DNA of 64,000 bases, from positions 1-64,000 of the forward strand of contig NZ_FOFJ01000017.1 of NCBI RefSeq assembly GCF_900110885.1, written 5' to 3'. The position numbers were made by a program, and so were the translations under genes. The notes beneath the pieces were generated by a model, which did no database searches, was not told the origin of the DNA, and saw only the letters and a program-made list of their open reading frames with translations. The DNA comes from Azotobacter beijerinckii. GTDB lineage: Bacteria; Pseudomonadota; Gammaproteobacteria; Pseudomonadales; Pseudomonadaceae. Below, piece by piece: positions 61,288-64,000 of the stretch; within the stretch, counting starts at the first letter, position 1, and every line of letters begins with the position of its first letter.

Positions 61288-64000
61288 TCAGACCTTTTCA
61301 ATGTTCACGAGGAAGGCCTTGTACTCCGGCGTCTGCGAGTTGGCGTCGCCAACCGCGGGCGTCAGGGTGTTGGCCAGAAAGCCCTTGCGGGTGGTGCCCG
61401 TAAAGCCCCAGTGACAGGGGATGCCGACGGTGTCGACCGGCTGGCCGTCGATCTCCAGGGTGGCGATGCGCTTGGTCACCACCGCCTTGGCCTTGATGAA
61501 GCCGCGCATCGAGGTGACCTTGACGGTGTCGCCGGCGCGAATGCCCTTCTGCGCCGCCAGCTGCTCGCCGATCTCGACGAACTGCTCGGGCTGGACGATG
61601 GCGTTGAGCCGCGAGGCCTTGGTCCAGTGGCGGAACATCTCGGTGATCGAGTAGGTGGTGGCGACGTAGGGGAAGTCCGCCGCGGTGCCCATGCGCTGGC
61701 GGTCGTTGTCGAACAGCCGGGTGGTCGGGTTGAAGGTGACCTTCGGGTGCAGCGGGTTTTCCGCCAGCGGCGACTCGATCGGCTCGTAGTGTTCGGGGAA
61801 GGGCCCGTCGCCCAGCGCGCCGGCCGCGAACAGCCGGCCGAGGCCCTCGGGCAGCATGATGAACGGGTTGGCCTCGCTGCCCGGCGCGACGGTGGCGGCG
61901 AAGTCGGCGACGTCGATGCCGCTCCAGCGCTGGCCGTTCCACTCGATCAGCTTGCGTTTCGGGTCCCAGGGCTTGCCCTGCGGGTCGACCGAGGCGCGGT
62001 TGTAGAGGATGCGGCGGTTCTGCGGCCAGCACCAGGCCCAGCCCGGCGTGCTGCCGAGGCCCTGGCCGTCGCTGGCGTTGTCGCGCCGCGCCATCTGGTT
62101 GCCGGCCTCGGTCCAGGAGCCGGCGAAGACCCAGCAGAAGCTGGCGGTGCTGCCGTCGGCGCGCAGCAGGGAGAAGTCGCGCAACAGCTCACCCTTTTTC
62201 GCCAGCAGGTTGCCCTGCGGGTCGTAGAGGTCGGCCAGGGCGTAGCCGTTGGCCTCCCGGGCGACCTCCTCGGGCGCAGGGTCCTCCGGATCGCTGTAGT
62301 TCCAGGCCATGTTGAGCAGCGGCGCGGGGTTGGCGCCGCCCTCCTGCGCGTACAGCTCGCGCAGCCTGAGGAACAGGTGGCCGAGGATCTTGCCGTCGTG
62401 CCAGGCCTCGGCCGGCGGCGCCGCACCCGCCCAGTGCCACTGCAGCCAGCGCCCGGAGTTGGTGATCGAGCCGTTCTCCTCGGCGAAGCAGGACGACGGC
62501 AGGCGGAACACCTCGGTCTGGATCTCGGCCGGGTTCACGTCGTTGGCTTCGCCGTGGTTCTGCCAGAAGTTCGAGCTTTCGGTGACCAGCGGGTCGATCA
62601 CCACCAGGTACTTGAGCCTGGACAGGGCGGCGACCGCCTTGTTCTTGTCCGGGAAGGCGGCGATCGGGTTGAAGCCCTGGGCGATGTAGCCGTTGACCTT
62701 GCCCTCGTACATCAGCTCCATATAGCGCAGCACGTCGTACTCGACGTCCCACTTGGGCAGCCAGTCGAAGCCCCAGTCGTTGTCCCTGGTCGCCTTGTCG
62801 CCCCAGACGCTCTTCATCAGGCTGACGAAGAACTTCTCGGTGTTCTGCCAGTAGTTCACCTGGCCGGGCAGCAGCGCCTTGGGCGTGCTCTGCGCGAGGT
62901 AGGTGGCCAGGTCGGGCTGGCGTTCCGAGGGCAGGTTCAGGTAGCCCGGCATGCGCACCGAGAGCAGGCCGAGGTCGGTGTAGCCCTGGATGTTCGAGTG
63001 GCCGCGCAGGGCGTTGATGCCGCCGCCGGGCATGCCGATGTTGCCGAGCAACAGCTGGATCATCGCCGCGCCGCGGATGATCTGCACGCCGCTGGTGTGG
63101 TGGGTCCAGCCGAGGGCGTAGAGGAAGGTCGCGGTCTTGTCCGGCGCGCTGGTGTCGCCGAGCAGCCGGCAGATCTCCAGGAAGTCCTCCTTCGGCGTGC
63201 CGCACAGGCGCGTGACCATCTCCGGGGTGTAGCGGCTGACGTGCTGCTTCAGCAGGTTCCACACGCAGCGCGGATGGCTGAGCGTGAGGTCGCGCTTGGC
63301 GTGGCCGTTCTCGTCGAGCTGGTAGGCCCAGGAGCTGCGGTCGTACTGCTTCTTCGCCTCGTCGTAGCCGCTGAACAGGCCCTCGTCGAAGGCGAAGTCG
63401 TCGCGCACCAGCAGGCTCGCGTTGGTATAGGCGCGCACGTACTCGTGCTGGATCCTGTCGTGGGCGATCAGGTAGTTGACCACCCCCATCAGGAAGGTCA
63501 CGTCGGAGCCGGCGCGGATCGGCGCGTAGAGGTCGGCGACCGCGGCGCTGCGGTTGAAGCGTGGGTCGACCACGATCAGCTTGGCGCCGTTGCGGATCTT
63601 CGCCTCGATGGCCCACTTGAAGCCCACCGGGTGGGCCTCGGCGGGGTTGCCGCCCATCACCAGCACGACGTTGGCGTTCTTGATGTCCACCCAGTTGTTG
63701 GTCATCGCGCCGCGCCCGAAGCTGGGCGCCAGGGCGGCCACGGTCGGGCCGTGGCAGAGCCGCGCCTGGCAGTCCATGCCGAGGATGCCGAGGGCGCGGG
63801 TGAAGCGCCAGTCGAGGGCGCCGGTCTCGTTGCTGGCCGCCGAGGAGCAGAGCATGCCGGTGGTCAGCCAGCGGTTCACGGTGAGCCCGGCGGCGTTCTT
63901 CTCGACGAAGTTGGCGTCGCGGTCGTCCTTCATCCGCCGGGCGATGCGCGCGATGGCCTCCTCCCAGCTGATCCGCTGCCACTTATCCGAACCCGGCGCG
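61288..64000 (-). CDS. fdoG: Formate dehydrogenase alpha subunit, 3' part (Cys form)
   Basis: The catalytic molybdopterin subunit, open to the window edge; the N-terminal FeS domain and Tat signal lie outside. Visible are [55 protein letters not shown] and many later FdnG/FdoG blocks to [26 protein letters not shown]. coli FdnG and FdoG have selenocysteine just before HGPTVA; here the codon (63754-63756) is TGC, Cys. The reaction is periplasmic oxidation of formate to CO2. The order fdoG-fdoH-fdoI-fdhE is standard. A frame starting at the ATG ending at 63933 is internal, not the true start. Confidence 0.96.
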   Translation of the reverse strand, partial: APGSDKWQRISWEEAIARIARRMKDDRDANFVEKNAAGLTVNRWLTTGMLCSSAASNETGALDWRFTRALGILGMDCQARLCHGPTVAALAPSFGRGAMTNNWVDIKNANVVLVMGGNPAEAHPVGFKWAIEAKIRNGAKLIVVDPRFNRSAAVADLYAPIRAGSDVTFLMGVVNYLIAHDRIQHEYVRAYTNASLLVRDDFAFDEGLFSGYDEAKKQYDRSSWAYQLDENGHAKRDLTLSHPRCVWNLLKQHVSRYTPEMVTRLCGTPKEDFLEICRLLGDTSAPDKTATFLYALGWTHHTSGVQIIRGAAMIQLLLGNIGMPGGGINALRGHSNIQGYTDLGLLSVRMPGYLNLPSERQPDLATYLAQSTPKALLPGQVNYWQNTEKFFVSLMKSVWGDKATRDNDWGFDWLPKWDVEYDVLRYMELMYEGKVNGYIAQGFNPIAAFPDKNKAVAALSRLKYLVVIDPLVTESSNFWQNHGEANDVNPAEIQTEVFRLPSSCFAEENGSITNSGRWLQWHWAGAAPPAEAWHDGKILGHLFLRLRELYAQEGGANPAPLLNMAWNYSDPEDPAPEEVAREANGYALADLYDPQGNLLAKKGELLRDFSLLRADGSTASFCWVFAGSWTEAGNQMARRDNASDGQGLGSTPGWAWCWPQNRRILYNRASVDPQGKPWDPKRKLIEWNGQRWSGIDVADFAATVAPGSEANPFIMLPEGLGRLFAAGALGDGPFPEHYEPIESPLAENPLHPKVTFNPTTRLFDNDRQRMGTAADFPYVATTYSITEMFRHWTKASRLNAIVQPEQFVEIGEQLAAQKGIRAGDTVKVTSMRGFIKAKAVVTKRIATLEIDGQPVDTVGIPCHWGFTGTTRKGFLANTLTPAVGDANSQTPEYKAFLVNIEKV

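Noticed and set aside
1..64000. CRISPR arrays, tRNA and rRNA genes
   Set aside because: No regularly spaced repeats of CRISPR type, no cloverleaf-like segments and no rRNA sequence were noticed on either strand.

Overview
The window is high-GC gammaproteobacterial DNA of the Pseudomonadaceae type. Supporting signs are Pseudomonas-style REP hairpins, three copies of a small DUF2790-type secreted protein known to me mainly from Pseudomonas and Azotobacter, an AaeAB-like efflux operon, lipoprotein-type Mqo, and a formate dehydrogenase O/N operon (fdoGHI-fdhE) next to moaA. I lean towards Azotobacter or a close Pseudomonas relative, but no rRNA or other marker is present to fix the genus.

Layout. 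1-360: tail of an IS630-type transposase. 400-4740: LysR regulator divergent from doxX-pirin, then rep helicase. 4955-23870: a lipid island whose base composition looks lower in GC than its flanks. It carries every gene expected for bacterial ceramide synthesis: a serine palmitoyltransferase-like enzyme, its acyl carrier protein, a CerR-like reductase, a fatty acyl-AMP ligase-like enzyme and a GNAT-fold ceramide synthase-like acyltransferase. It also carries headgroup genes (two nucleotidyltransferases, a CDP-alcohol phosphatidyltransferase, a diacylglycerol-kinase-like lipid kinase, a Tam41-like cytidylyltransferase, a TagF-like transferase), transport genes (an MsbA-like ABC exporter and a paralogous LptF/LptG pair) and two LpxO-like hydroxylases. 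24100-33070: metallophosphoesterases, a sugar MFS transporter with glk behind three copies of an operator-like palindrome, lipoprotein-type mqo and a secreted haloacid dehalogenase. 33270-34910: a CtpA-like phosphatase and a repeat-type membrane protein. 34910-41440: a possible DNA-defence segment with a five-part MTase/PLD/SF2-helicase/S24-like/DUF3427-like fusion, an Mrr-type nuclease, a decayed HNH nuclease and a WYL regulator. 41960-43540: IS200/IS605 element with divergent tnpA and tnpB. 43680-50650: an orphan periplasmic binding protein and a LysR-controlled tripartite aromatic-acid-type efflux operon. 50520-53390: a tandem segmental duplication that carries the tail of the efflux adaptor gene and DUF2790 genes. 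53400-57720: nucleoside 2-deoxyribosyltransferase, phasin, and a DUF3141 PHA-synthase-like protein with an AT-hook-like tail. 57766-64000: moaA, fdhE, fdoI, fdoH and the 3' part of fdoG, which has Cys where E. coli has selenocysteine.

How the lipid island could work (inference): serine and an acyl-ACP, loaded by the ligase, give a 3-keto sphingoid base. The CerR-like protein reduces the ketone and the GNAT-like protein N-acylates. The lipid kinase makes ceramide-1-phosphate, the Tam41-like enzyme activates it with CTP, and the CDP-alcohol phosphotransferase adds a headgroup. The ABC exporter and LptFG paralogs would move the product towards the outer membrane, and the LpxO-like enzymes could hydroxylate its acyl chains. 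A CDP-ceramide route for bacterial sphingolipid headgroups is the most novel idea in this window.
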